Positions 45,024 to 54,255 of a stretch of 64,000 nucleotides of DNA are shown in pieces. Below the pieces are notes generated by a model, which searched no databases, had not been told where the DNA came from, and was given only the letters and a program-made list of their open reading frames with translations. The stretch spans positions 19,147 through 83,146 of the forward strand of contig CACBAO010000006.1 of assembly GCA_902537235.1 (NCBI GenBank), given 5' to 3'. The stretch comes from an uncultured Alphaproteobacteria bacterium. Lineage in GTDB: Bacteria; Pseudomonadota; Alphaproteobacteria; Rhodobacterales; Rhodobacteraceae. Numbering within the stretch: position 1 is the stretch's first letter; each line of letters begins with the position of its first letter. The position numbers and the translations under genes are program-made.

Positions 45024-45872
45024 ATGCAACAAAACATTATCAATGTAGAACAATCCGAATACTGGAACGAAAAATCTGGGCCTAAGTGGGTCAAAAATGA
45101 GGATGCACTAAATGAGCGATTATCAATACTAACTGATGAACTTTTTTCGAGAGTGAACATAAAGGCATCGGATAAAGTTTTAGATATTGGTTGCGGAGGT
45201 GGTGATACAACTTTTCGAGTATCAAAATTATTGGCTGATGCTGGACATGTTGTTGGAGCGGATATTTCAAACACTTTGCTTAATCATGCAAAAAGTAAAT
45301 TTTCAGATATTGATACAATGACATTTTTGCATTGTGATGCTCAGAATTTTTCTTTTGATGAAAATTACTTTGATAAAGTTATATCTCGATTTGGTGTAAT
45401 GTTTTTCGAAAGTCCCTCAGAAGCCTTTAAAAATATTTATGGTTCTATGCAGACAAATGGTTCTCTAAATTTTGTGTGTTGGACGAATATGATGGAGAAT
45501 GAGTTTATAATTGAAGGTATGGATATTATCACTAAATACACTAAAAAAGTTCTTCCAGAGGTAACAAGGGACCCAGGTCCCTTTGCATTCAGCGATCCTG
45601 AATATATTAATGAAGTATTAGAATCAGCTGGATTTAAAAATATAAATATAGATAAGGTTTATACATCTATCTCAACGAAAGATAGCACTGAGCAAGATGC
45701 TCAACTTCTAATGGGGATTGGTCCGAGAGCAAAAATTTTATCAGAAGAAAATTTATCAAGCGAGAAAATCGCAATGATAAAAAATGAAATCATTCAACTA
45801 TGCGAACAACGACAAAATGGAAAAGAAATTACGTACAAGGCATGCCTCAATTACGTATCGGCGAATAAATAA
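45024..45872 (+). CDS. SAM-dependent methyltransferase, class I
   Basis: The 282-residue protein has motif I VLDIGCGGGDTTFRV near 52-66, motif II GADISNTLLNHAKSKF near 76-91 and FDKVISRFGVMFFE near 115-128 in the post-motif region. The N-terminal EYWNEKSGPKWVKN resembles ubiquinone/menaquinone-type and small-molecule methyltransferases. The substrate is unknown. GAGGT precedes the ATG. Confidence 0.8.
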   Translation: MQQNIINVEQSEYWNEKSGPKWVKNEDALNERLSILTDELFSRVNIKASDKVLDIGCGGGDTTFRVSKLLADAGHVVGADISNTLLNHAKSKFSDIDTMTFLHCDAQNFSFDENYFDKVISRFGVMFFESPSEAFKNIYGSMQTNGSLNFVCWTNMMENEFIIEGMDIITKYTKKVLPEVTRDPGPFAFSDPEYINEVLESAGFKNINIDKVYTSISTKDSTEQDAQLLMGIGPRAKILSEENLSSEKIAMIKNEIIQLCEQRQNGKEITYKACLNYVSANK

Positions 45873-45922
45873 ATTAGTTAAATTTTGATATCATTTTAAA
45901 TTAAAATCGAAAATATAATCGT

Positions 45923-46360
45923 CTATTTTTTCTTTCTAGCGTGCTCTGAAACAAATAGTTCAGCTCCATCAGTCTCTGCGATCCCAAAAAGCCGGAGCAT
46001 ATTATTTTCTTGCATTTCTTTAAGCCAAGAATAAAGCAAATTTGATCCCAATCCCTTATTCTTGAAAATCGTTACCACTAGCCCTTGCTCAAGGCTCGAA
46101 GTGATTAAATCTGCGTTTTAATAGAACAGACATATGTTTTAGCACCACTATTTCCAGAAACATCTTTTACATCAATGTTTTTTTTCTGAAGCATTTGGCC
46201 CAATTGCACTTAATGCTAACTCTGCAATCTCATCCAATGATGCATCTTCAAGTTTTAATTGTAGAAGCTCCGACACTTTAGTTAGCCTATCAAATTATTT
46301 TAATTTTCTGATGACTTAGTATGGAATGATTTGCTGATAAATCAATATCTTCAATATCTT
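45923..46360 (-). pseudogene. broken gene, at least two frameshifts plus stops, family not recognised
   Basis: Read on the minus strand, three frames give a coherent protein in pieces: SELLQLKLEDASLDEIAELA, then KNIDVKDVSGNSGAKTYVC, then ADLITSSLEQGLVV and KNKGLGSNLLYSWLKEMQEN up to a stop at 45923-45925. The first shift falls at an 8-A run near 46190, the second near 46118. Further upstream, frame breaks and stops occur around 46300. GLGSNLLYSWL resembles an acyl-CoA-binding loop of GNAT proteins, but the family is not certain. It fills most of the 537-base gap before the amidohydrolase. Confidence 0.65.
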
Positions 46361-46409
46361 TCGACCTAGTCTCATTAAACTATACCTCTTAGAAAGCTAG
46401 TTCACCTAA

Positions 46410-47579
46410 TTAGCTTTTTATTAATCTGTCCTCAACTACTTTGGCTAATACTGACGCCCCAATTGGAAGTATGCTCATATCGAGAGTAAAGTGAGGACTA
46501 TGAAGAGGCGCTTTCCCAGAATGGCTAATGAAGCAATATGCACCCTTCACATGCCTTAGCATATCGGCAAAATCTTCGGAGCCAGTAGCAGGTGGCTGAT
46601 TTCTCTTAATATTTTTTTCTCCAACAATTTTTTCAGCAGCATTCATGTAATAATCCGATATTTCATCATCGTTAACTAAAACATCAAAAAGCTTTTTGAT
46701 GTTTAGTTGGATCTTCACCCCATTACTTAATTCTAATCCCTTACATATATTTTTGAAACGCTGTTCAACTATTGCGTAAATTTCGTCAGAAAAATATCTA
46801 ACAGTTCCAGCGATAGCACAGTTACTGGGTATTACGTTGAATGCAGATCCAGCATGAATTTTTGTTATTGATAAAACCAATGTTTCTAAAGGAGGAACAT
46901 TTCGACTTAAAATGCTTTGAAGTTGCGTAATAAGTTCATGTGCAATAATTATCGGATCTTTTGATTGATGAGGCATTGCTGCATGGCTGCCTATCCCATC
47001 AATATTAATATCAAATATGGCTGCACCTGCCATAGCTTTACCCTTACAAATGCCTATCTCTCCATTTTTTCCGTTGGGGTCGTTGTGCATGCCATATATC
47101 TCATCACATGGAAATTTCCGGAATAATCCCTCATCGAGCATTTTGGTTGCACCACCCTGACCTTCCTCTGCTGGTTGGAATATTAAAATTACTGTTCCAC
47201 TAAAATTTCTGGTTTTTGCCAAATACTTTGCGGCGCCTAAAAGCATAGTTGTATGTGCATCATGACCGCACGCATGCATTTTTCCATTAACCTTTGATGC
47301 AAAAGAAAGACCAGTGTCTTCTTGTATTGGAAGCGCATCCATATCAGCTCTTAAGCCAATTCTCCTATTTCCTCCACCATTGTTGCCTTTAATAATACCC
47401 ACTACACCAGTTTTCCCGATCTCCCTATGTATTTCATCTACACCGTATTCCTTTAATTTTTCTTGCACAATTTTTGATGTTCGCTTTTCTTCGAAACCAA
47501 GCTCAGGATGAGAGTGTAGATCCTTGTATATCTCTTCAAGGTTTTTGGAATTTACGCTAATTTCAGGCAAAATATTCAT
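46410..47579 (-). CDS. M20D amidohydrolase (hippurate hydrolase/IAA-amino acid hydrolase-like)
   Basis: A zinc or manganese amidohydrolase of about 389 residues: HPELGFEEKRTS, LRADMDALPI near 79-88 and GKMHACGHDAHTTMLLGAA near 102-120 with metal ligands Cys and His, QPAEEGQGGATKML with the catalytic Glu pair, GMHNDP, and the final HSPHFTLD His. It cleaves N-acyl amino acids or similar amides in the cytosol. The ATG at 47579 has AAGGA at a good distance; the ATG at 47588 lies too close to it. Confidence 0.88.
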   Translation of the reverse strand: MNILPEISVNSKNLEEIYKDLHSHPELGFEEKRTSKIVQEKLKEYGVDEIHREIGKTGVVGIIKGNNGGGNRRIGLRADMDALPIQEDTGLSFASKVNGKMHACGHDAHTTMLLGAAKYLAKTRNFSGTVILIFQPAEEGQGGATKMLDEGLFRKFPCDEIYGMHNDPNGKNGEIGICKGKAMAGAAIFDINIDGIGSHAAMPHQSKDPIIIAHELITQLQSILSRNVPPLETLVLSITKIHAGSAFNVIPSNCAIAGTVRYFSDEIYAIVEQRFKNICKGLELSNGVKIQLNIKKLFDVLVNDDEISDYYMNAAEKIVGEKNIKRNQPPATGSEDFADMLRHVKGAYCFISHSGKAPLHSPHFTLDMSILPIGASVLAKVVEDRLIKS

Positions 47580-47825
47580 CTGGTTCATCCTTTCTGATCA
47601 CAGATTTAATGTTTCAAAGCAATATGGGAGGGCCATCCGGTTTGGGTCCCGTTCTACAAAACGTATTAATGTTTAATGTTGATTATTCAAGCATAATTTT
47701 TATTCATAATGGTTTCATATTTGTAACAACTAGGTATGGGAAGAAACCTATTTGCATAAAATACACTATTTCCTGTCCTCATTTTTCTAAATATAAATTT
47801 AAGTATACGAAAAACTTACGATTTT

Positions 47826-48242
47826 TTATTCAATTTCTAATAACAATCTCCACTTTTCTTTTAATTCTTTTGGAGGTGGAATTACCCTTCTGCTTACATG
47901 GTCCATGAAAGCTCCGTTACTTGCTATTGAGGCACAAATTTCCCGTTCCACATTCAGAATATAAGATTGACTAGACCACTTTTTGCAATCTTCCGATATA
48001 GAAATAATTCTAGGATTTACAAAAATTATTGAGCTTTCTCGAACTTCCTTTTTAAAGGATACGCTCGTCTGAAAGGTAATGGGACCGATCTTTAATTCTT
48101 CGTAAAGTTCCGGAGTGCAACCTTTATCTTCACAAAGTTTTCTTAATCCATCAACGCCATAATAATAATAACCAAATTCCGCTAGGTGACCATTAAAATC
48201 AATAAATGATTTATCCACTTTATATTTATATTCCTTAGCCAA
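47826..48242 (-). CDS. 4HBT-type acyl-CoA thioesterase
   Basis: The 138-residue hot-dog protein has the catalytic D-x-N-G-H motif in FIDFNGHLAEFGYYYY near 13-28, then ITFQTSVSFKKEVRESS near 55-71. These enzymes hydrolyse acyl-CoA thioesters. The TTG at 48242 seems to be the start, and the ribosome site is weak. About 80 bases separate it from the broken GFA gene upstream. Confidence 0.75.
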   Translation of the reverse strand: MAKEYKYKVDKSFIDFNGHLAEFGYYYYGVDGLRKLCEDKGCTPELYEELKIGPITFQTSVSFKKEVRESSIIFVNPRIISISEDCKKWSSQSYILNVEREICASIASNGAFMDHVSRRVIPPPKELKEKWRLLLEIE

Positions 48243-48318
48243 ATCTTTTCCATTAAAAAAAATTCTATAAGTCTAATTAGGTTCTTTACTCCAAATTTTG
48301 CAATAAGCTTGATATGCG

Positions 48319-48728
48319 TTATACAGTTCCGTTTTCAGTATAAGGTTCTACCAAGCATTCTGGTTTATTAGTCCATGATGGTCTTAATCCAATACACATT
48401 CCTCCTTTTGGCTTAAATTCTATTTGGTCTCTTGGTAACCGAGCAGGCACATATATAATACCGTCCAGAATATCTGTCTGAGTTAATGGCTTTGTGCTAC
48501 ACGTCTCACAAAAAAAATTTACATGGATACTCTGTCCACTTCCTCCTGAATAGGTATATGTGGATAGTACACCCTCTAGGGATAATTCATCTCTAGAAAT
48601 CGCGTAACCCTCGAATGATCCATTAAACATAATCTGACAGTCAGTACAGTGACACAAGAAATGCATCATCGGATTGTGTTAAAAGTAAATTTTATCTTCC
48701 CACAAGCACGTTTTCCTGAGTAAGACAT
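48319..48728 (-). pseudogene. GFA family gene split by a frameshift
   Basis: The natural start is ATG 48728 with AAAAGGAG ahead. It encodes SYSGKRACGKIKFTFNTIR and then meets TGA at 48668-48670. A second frame starting in the overlapping ATGATG (48669) continues with FLCHCTDCQIMFNGSFEGY, YTYSGGSGQS and FCETCSTKPL to 48319. Joined, they make a GFA protein of about 136 residues with the normal Cys pattern, so one base is out of register near 48670. A sequencing error or programmed coupling is possible, but loss of function is simplest. Confidence 0.65.
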
Positions 48729-49370
48729 TGGCGTCTCCTTTTCAATTACTAATAACCTAGTAGGATAATAACCTACTCTTCAACCAACGCAAAAAATTGT
48801 TTCAAGAAAAATTATAATAGAGTTGCACTCTATTCAAAACTTACAAGTTATTTAAAGTGCTACTAATGTATCAAAAGGAAGAAAGCTCAAAATAGAGTGC
48901 CACTTTACTAAAATAGTTGACGATGTTACATTGAGCACCAGATACCCACAAGACTAATAATAATCATTTTTCAATTTGAACTTATTTCAGTTAACCTTGG
49001 CAAGTGTGGGAACTGATATCGACGTTAGAAAAGTATAAACGATATTAAATAGCTTTGTTAAACCCCTTACCAAATAGCTGGAGTTTGGCATTGAGGAAAG
49101 CATTTTTATATATAACGCTCATTAAAAATTTTCATCAAAATGCAGTTCTAATAAAAATAAATGGGACAATAAGTTAAGATAACCTGTTGACGAATCGTCT
49201 GTCTTTGCTTCACAATTTATTGACCAAGAGGCAACTGGTCTACTTCGTTATCTTGAAATAAATTAAAACTTTTTGGGACATTAGTTACTAGGTAGGCTTT
49301 TGGAATTTGATAGATTGAGCTGAGAATATGGAAAATTGAATATTTCAGTTAAGAATTGGGAGAGTGTTCA
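48729..49370. other. intergenic region at the left edge of the GC-richer island, no gene seen
   Basis: These 642 AT-rich bases hold no convincing coding frame. Two things stand out: a long inverted repeat (48821-48834 with 48891-48904) and an 11-base sequence AGTTAACCTTG (48989-48999) that recurs past the right edge of the island (59207-59217). The promoter for the flotillin operon should lie near its end. Confidence 0.6.
48821..48904. repeat. 14-bp inverted repeat around 56 bases
   Basis: AGTTGCACTCTATT (48821-48834) and AATAGAGTGCCACT (48891-48904) are complementary in 13 of 14 positions. They could be two half-sites of a regulator or the ends of a decayed small element. Confidence 0.5.
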
Positions 49371-51020
49371 ATGATTTGGCTATATATTTTGATCGCCATT
49401 GTTGTGATCGTTATTTCAATTGCTATTCTGAACCGTTATTATCGCAAGGCAACCCGCGAAGTTGCACTGGTGAGAACGGGTGCTGGTGGGCAGCGCGTAA
49501 TTATTGAAAGAGGTTTTCTTGCCTTTCCCTTCCTGCATAAGGTTTCAGAAGTGAATATGAAGACCTCCAAGCTAGAAATAGAACGCTCGGGTCCGAAATC
49601 TATTATCACGGCAGATAGACTTCGCATAGACTTAGCTGCAGAGTTTTATGTTCGTGTCGCCCCCAACGTCGATGGCGTAAAAACAGCCGCGCAGGCGCTT
49701 GGTGGCAAATCATTTCGAACTGCAGAATTGGGAGAGACACTAGAGGGTAAATTTGTAGATGCACTCATGACAGTCGGAGCTAAGTACACCATGGATTCTC
49801 TTCAGGATAATCGTGGAGAGTATAGTAGTGAGGTTAATGATATAGTATCGGCTGAACTGGCAAAAAATGGTCTCTTGTTGGAAACTGTTGCAATTACACG
49901 TTTGGACCAAACGCCGTTTCATGCGCTAGATGAAAATAATGCCTTTAACGCTGTCGGTATGCGTCAGCTTTCCGAAGTCATCTCCACCAACAAAAAAGAA
50001 CGAGCCGCAATCGAGGCTGAAGCCGAAGTATCCGTGGCACAAACACATTTAGATGCAACAAAGCGGAAATTAAGCATCTCTCAGGAGGAGGAAGAAGCTT
50101 CCATCAGTCAGCAAAAAGCAATTGAAACAGCACGTGCTGTAAGTATGGCTGATATTGCAGAACAGCAGGCTGCGTCTGAGCGTCGCCGTGATGAGGCTCG
50201 AATTGCAAGAGAGCTGGAAATAAGTAAATCAGAGAACGCTAAGGATCAAGAACTAAACCGTGCGCGCCTAGCAAAAGAACTTGCATTGGAGTCATCAAAA
50301 TATGAAAACTCAGTAAAGCTTTCTGCAAAACGTATAGAAGATATTCGCTCGCAAATTGAAGTACGTCAAATTGAAGCTAGCGAAGTGCTTGCTGCAGAAG
50401 AAGTTTCAACCAAACGCGAGAAAGAGGTCGCTAAGCGCGAAAAGGATATCGCGTTAATTCGTGCTGCAGAACAGACCGAAGTCGATAATCTTCGTGTAGC
50501 CTCTGAGGCAGAGACAGTTCTATCCATGGCTAAGGCAAAAGCCGATGCTACTCGGCTGAAGTCGGATTCCGAAAAAAGCGATATGCTTGCTAAAGCCGCT
50601 GGAAAAACCGCCATAGTTGCCGCAGAAAATTCACAGAGCAAAGAGATAATTGATATGAAGCTGGCCAGTAAGAAACTAGAAATTCTGCCCGAAGTGGTTG
50701 AGAAAATGATGAAGCCTACTGAGAAGATTGAAGGCATCCGCATTAACAATATTTCTGGCTTTGCAAAATCAGGCGGCAGTGATAGTTCGAGTAAATCTGA
50801 AAGCTCAAGTGTTAACAATGTTATTGATGGGGTTTTGGATCTCGCCCTGCAATTGCCGGCTGTGAAAAAAATCGGAGAAGAAGTAGGGTTGAATGTTTCC
50901 GAAGGTCTAAAAGGACTTTCTGAATCTTTAGACAGCACAATTCCCTCAAAAGAGACCAAAGGAAAAGGAAGTAAAGAAAATAAAGACAAAAAGATCATTA
51001 AAAAAGGAGAAAAAAAATGA
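49371..51020 (+). CDS. flotillin-like SPFH/band-7 membrane scaffold protein
   Basis: A 549-residue protein. One N-terminal helix (IWLYILIAIVVIVISIAIL) leads to an SPFH domain (about 25-190, with KATREVALVRTGAGGQRV and AAEFYVRVAPNVDGVKTAAQ). A long coiled coil rich in Ala, Glu and Lys (about 195-420) follows, then a Ser/Lys-rich tail. Flotillins organise membrane microdomains. ATG 49371 has GGGAGAG ahead. Its stop overlaps the next ATG (ATGA), so it belongs to the transporter operon, an unusual partner for a Liv-type importer. Confidence 0.88.
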   Translation: MIWLYILIAIVVIVISIAILNRYYRKATREVALVRTGAGGQRVIIERGFLAFPFLHKVSEVNMKTSKLEIERSGPKSIITADRLRIDLAAEFYVRVAPNVDGVKTAAQALGGKSFRTAELGETLEGKFVDALMTVGAKYTMDSLQDNRGEYSSEVNDIVSAELAKNGLLLETVAITRLDQTPFHALDENNAFNAVGMRQLSEVISTNKKERAAIEAEAEVSVAQTHLDATKRKLSISQEEEEASISQQKAIETARAVSMADIAEQQAASERRRDEARIARELEISKSENAKDQELNRARLAKELALESSKYENSVKLSAKRIEDIRSQIEVRQIEASEVLAAEEVSTKREKEVAKREKDIALIRAAEQTEVDNLRVASEAETVLSMAKAKADATRLKSDSEKSDMLAKAAGKTAIVAAENSQSKEIIDMKLASKKLEILPEVVEKMMKPTEKIEGIRINNISGFAKSGGSDSSSKSESSSVNNVIDGVLDLALQLPAVKKIGEEVGLNVSEGLKGLSESLDSTIPSKETKGKGSKENKDKKIIKKGEKK

Positions 51021-52273
51021 CTTTAAATCGTAGACGTTTTCTAAAGACTACAGCGGGAACAATTCTTGCCGCACCAGCACTGGTGAATGGGGCTTTTGCA
51101 AGTAATCACGGTCCAATTAAATTTGTATCTATTCTCGACCAATCGGGCGGTCTTGATATCTATGGTAAACCCATGGTTGATGCTACGAAAATGGCAATTG
51201 ATGAAATGAACGAAGCCGGAGGGCTTTTAGGTCGTAAGATTGATCTGAAGGTGTACGACCCACAATCTTCGATTCAGTTTTATACTCAATTTGCTACCCA
51301 AGCTACAGCTGGTGATCGTGCCGATGTTGTACATGCAGGAATAACCTCCGCCAGCCGGGAAGCGATAAGACCCACCTTTTCTCGTTATAAGACGCTGTAT
51401 TTCTACAACGTTCTTTACGAAGGTGGTGTGTGCGATATTAACAATTTTTGTACAGGGTCTACTCCCGCACAGACCGTTGAGAAACTAGTCCCATATACAA
51501 TGAACAAATGGGGTAAGAAAGTTTACATCGTGGCTGCAGATTATAACTACGGCCAGATCACAGCTCAGTGGGTACAAAAATATGTACGCGACAATGGCGG
51601 CGATCCTGTCGAAACCGAGTTTTTCCCGCTTGACGTGACAAACTTTGGCCCAACTATCAAGAAAATCCAATCTTCTGGTGCAGATATGGTGATGTCAGCC
51701 CTTGTTGGCGGTGCGCATATTTCATTCTATCGTCAGTATGCCGCTGCCGGTATGAACAAATCCGTTCCGGTTGCTTCAACAACATTTGGTGTTGGTAATG
51801 AACATAAGCTGATCTCTGCCGAAGAAGGTGATGGCATGATATGCGCCTACTCTTACTTTGAAGAAATTGATAGTCCTGCAAACAAAGATTTTGTAGCGCG
51901 CTTTCAAGCCCGCATGGGAGCAGATGCACCTGCCTTAAATGAGTTGGCAGCGCGTTCATATGAGGGAGCTTACCTTTGGGCAGAGGCTGTAAAAGCAGCA
52001 GGCACAACCGATCGCATGCCTGTTATCGAAGCTCTTCGTTCTGGTATCGGTGTGGATGGGCCATCAGGTCGCGTGGAAATTGAACCAAAAACGAACCACG
52101 CGCTCCAAAACGTCTATCTGGCAGAATTGAAGGATCAGTCCTTTAACATAATCGAGACGTATAAAAACCAGCCTCCCTCAGATACTTTATTGGTTTGCGA
52201 CCTCGTGGCAGACCCTAATCAGAGTGTTTTCAAATTTGAAAACGGTCTGAAAGCGGCCGGTATCGATATCTAA
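51017..52273 (+). CDS. Liv/urea/amide-type ABC substrate-binding protein, Tat-exported
   Basis: A 418-residue binding protein. The twin-arginine signal NRRRFLKTTAGTILAAPALV is followed by the mature type I fold: IKFVSILDQSGGLDIYGKPM near 35-54, AIDEMNEAGGLLGRKIDLK near 63-81 and YIVAADYNYGQITAQWVQKY near 172-191. It resembles UrtA and the AmiC/FmdD short-chain amide-binding group. A strong hairpin just after the stop may favour extra copies of the binding protein over the membrane subunits. Confidence 0.88.
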   Translation: MTLNRRRFLKTTAGTILAAPALVNGAFASNHGPIKFVSILDQSGGLDIYGKPMVDATKMAIDEMNEAGGLLGRKIDLKVYDPQSSIQFYTQFATQATAGDRADVVHAGITSASREAIRPTFSRYKTLYFYNVLYEGGVCDINNFCTGSTPAQTVEKLVPYTMNKWGKKVYIVAADYNYGQITAQWVQKYVRDNGGDPVETEFFPLDVTNFGPTIKKIQSSGADMVMSALVGGAHISFYRQYAAAGMNKSVPVASTTFGVGNEHKLISAEEGDGMICAYSYFEEIDSPANKDFVARFQARMGADAPALNELAARSYEGAYLWAEAVKAAGTTDRMPVIEALRSGIGVDGPSGRVEIEPKTNHALQNVYLAELKDQSFNIIETYKNQPPSDTLLVCDLVADPNQSVFKFENGLKAAGIDI

Positions 52274-52281
52274 AACATTAT

Positions 52282-52312
52282 AAAGGCCAGTTTATTTTAT
52301 GAACTGGCCTTT
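52282..52312 (+). terminator. strong hairpin between binding protein and permease genes (terminator/attenuator)
   Basis: AAAGGCCAGTT (52282-52292) and AACTGGCCTTT (52302-52312) form a perfect 11-bp stem with a 9-base loop, followed by TTAAA. It lies 9 bases after the binding-protein stop and 18 before the permease start, a common place for a partial terminator or an mRNA-stabilising structure. Confidence 0.8.
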
Positions 52313-52329
52313 TTAAACTGGAGCCTTTA

Positions 52330-53199
52330 ATGGATCTCTTATTTTCTTTAGCTCTTCAGATCCTTTACGGGATCGCTAATCTTGCGCTGATAAGCCTAGG
52401 GTTAGCTATTGTTTTTGGCATGATGCGCGTGATCAATCTGGCACATGGTGAGTTTCTAATGCTGGGTGGTTATACGGTAGTGGTAGCCACTAACAATGGG
52501 GTAAATCTTTGGTTTGCCATGCTGATCCTTGCTCCACTCGTTGTAGGGCTTATTGGACTTATAGTGGAACGATGTCTTATACAATGGCTTTATGGCAGAA
52601 TGATCGATACGCTTTTAGCAACCTGGGGATTGTCTCTATTGTTTATTGGAATAATTACATCAATTTTTGGAGCTTCTACTTCAACTGTAATTTCACCACC
52701 GTTAGGAACTGTCACAATTGGAGAGTACACATCATCGGGCTATGAGCTCTTTTTAATCTTCGTGGTGATTATTTTATTGGCCTTAGTCTACCTAACTTTA
52801 AAATTTACTTCTCTCGGGTTGGTAGCGCGGGCGACCATGCAAAACTCCGACATGTCCGCATGCCTGGGGATTTCTACATCCAAAATTTACATGGTCACAT
52901 TTTCTCTTGGTGCAGCAGTGAGTGGATTGGCAGGCGGTCTTTTAGTACCAATCACAGGCGTGTTGCCTAACATTGGTGTTATATATATCGCTAAAGCTTT
53001 TATTACTGTAATCTCGGGAGGCTCTGCCATACTGGCGGGCACTACCTCTGCCTCGGTTCTTCTAGGTGGGGTGAATGGAATAATGTCTTATATCACAGGG
53101 CCAACCTTTGGTGAGGTTGCACTTTTATTTGCGGCAATCATATTGCTCAGACTAATGCCAACTGGCATTACCGGCCGTTTCTTTAGGAAGAGCCAATAA
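52330..53199 (+). CDS. branched-chain/amide-type ABC permease, LivH/UrtB-like
   Basis: The 289-residue membrane protein has about eight helices. LGLAIVFGMMRVINLAHGEFLMLGGY near 22-47 is the classic LivH start, and VARATMQNSDMSACLGISTSKIYM near 166-189 is the ATPase-facing loop. It pairs with the LivM-like permease, with stop and start overlapping by one base. Confidence 0.9.
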   Translation: MDLLFSLALQILYGIANLALISLGLAIVFGMMRVINLAHGEFLMLGGYTVVVATNNGVNLWFAMLILAPLVVGLIGLIVERCLIQWLYGRMIDTLLATWGLSLLFIGIITSIFGASTSTVISPPLGTVTIGEYTSSGYELFLIFVVIILLALVYLTLKFTSLGLVARATMQNSDMSACLGISTSKIYMVTFSLGAAVSGLAGGLLVPITGVLPNIGVIYIAKAFITVISGGSAILAGTTSASVLLGGVNGIMSYITGPTFGEVALLFAAIILLRLMPTGITGRFFRKSQ

Positions 53200-54242
53200 T
53201 GCGACTTTATGGAACTTTTAATGGGACATTGGTAATAGCAGGCCTTGCGATTGTTTTTACTTTGATAGCGCCGAGTATTTTTCAGTTTTTCACGATAATC
53301 ACGCTAACTCAGGTGATTGGCCTATCAATTCTGGCTCTTAGTCTGGCGCTCGTATGGGGATTTGGTGGCATTTTATGCTTTGGGCAGAGTGCTTTTTTTG
53401 GGATTGGGGCCTATGCATATTCAGTTGCAGCCGTGAATATTGGTGGGTCTACAGGTTCAATTTTAATCGCTATTCTTGCAGCAGCTGTCTTTGCAGCTAT
53501 TTTGGGATACTTCGTATTTTATGGTAAAGTGTCCGATGTTTACCTTGCAGTAATCACATTAACTGTCTCGCTTATTTTATATTCGTTAATGCGGCGTACC
53601 TCAGGTCCAGAATACAAGATCGGTAATGCACTTTTAGGTGGCTTTAACGGTACGGGATCAGCCCCCCTCAATATGCCAGGCGATGGCTCTGCGATGCTAT
53701 TTCCGATGCAGACATTTTATGTATCAATGGCGATACTAGTTATTGCCTATGTATTTACGGGATGGCTTGTCACAACTAAGTTTGGGCGCGTTTGCGTATC
53801 TATTCGCGAAAACGAAGTCAGAACTGAACTATTAGGTTATGACACACGCCTATATAAACTCTGTCTCTTTAGCATCAGCGCGGGGATAGCAGGGCTGGGG
53901 GGCGTGTTGTTTTGTGTCGGTGTTACAAGGGTTACGCCCGATGTCTTCAGTTTGGGACAATCCGCCTTAGCCATTATTTGGGTTATAGTTGGAGGCCGCA
54001 TGACCCTGATTGGACCGATTTTAGCAACTTTTGTGTTATATTTTTTAACTTCATCGCTGGGCAGTCAGCAGATACTAAATGCTAACCTGGTGCTAGGTAT
54101 AATCCTAGTTGTTTTTGTTCTTCTTGTTCCAAATGGTGTGGTTCCAACCATTATGAACTGGTTTGAACGTCGCCGCACAAAACGCTACGAACGTCAGAAA
54201 GAGCGCCGTATGAAGTTACGGAAGCACAGAGCAATAGGATAG
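53199..54242 (+). CDS. branched-chain/amide-type ABC permease, LivM/UrtC-like
   Basis: A 347-residue permease with about ten helices. LSLALVWGFGGILCFGQSAFFGIGAY near 47-72 is characteristic of LivM, and RVCVSIRENEVRTELLGYDTRLYKL near 197-221 is the coupling loop. The C-terminus is a basic cytoplasmic tail of about 25 residues (RRRTKRYERQKERR). It starts one base before the previous stop ends. Confidence 0.9.
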   Translation: MRLYGTFNGTLVIAGLAIVFTLIAPSIFQFFTIITLTQVIGLSILALSLALVWGFGGILCFGQSAFFGIGAYAYSVAAVNIGGSTGSILIAILAAAVFAAILGYFVFYGKVSDVYLAVITLTVSLILYSLMRRTSGPEYKIGNALLGGFNGTGSAPLNMPGDGSAMLFPMQTFYVSMAILVIAYVFTGWLVTTKFGRVCVSIRENEVRTELLGYDTRLYKLCLFSISAGIAGLGGVLFCVGVTRVTPDVFSLGQSALAIIWVIVGGRMTLIGPILATFVLYFLTSSLGSQQILNANLVLGIILVVFVLLVPNGVVPTIMNWFERRRTKRYERQKERRMKLRKHRAIG

Positions 54243-54255
54243 GGGTAGATCATTA

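Noticed and set aside
47609..47908. 99-codon plus-strand frame between amidohydrolase and thioesterase
   Set aside because: It overlaps the thioesterase 3' end, has no ribosome site and codes for a low-complexity Phe/Ile-rich string.
50366..50998. 210-codon antisense frame inside the flotillin gene
   Set aside because: It is the mirror of the Ala/Glu/Lys-rich coiled coil; the sense strand has clear SPFH and coiled-coil features and operon overlap.
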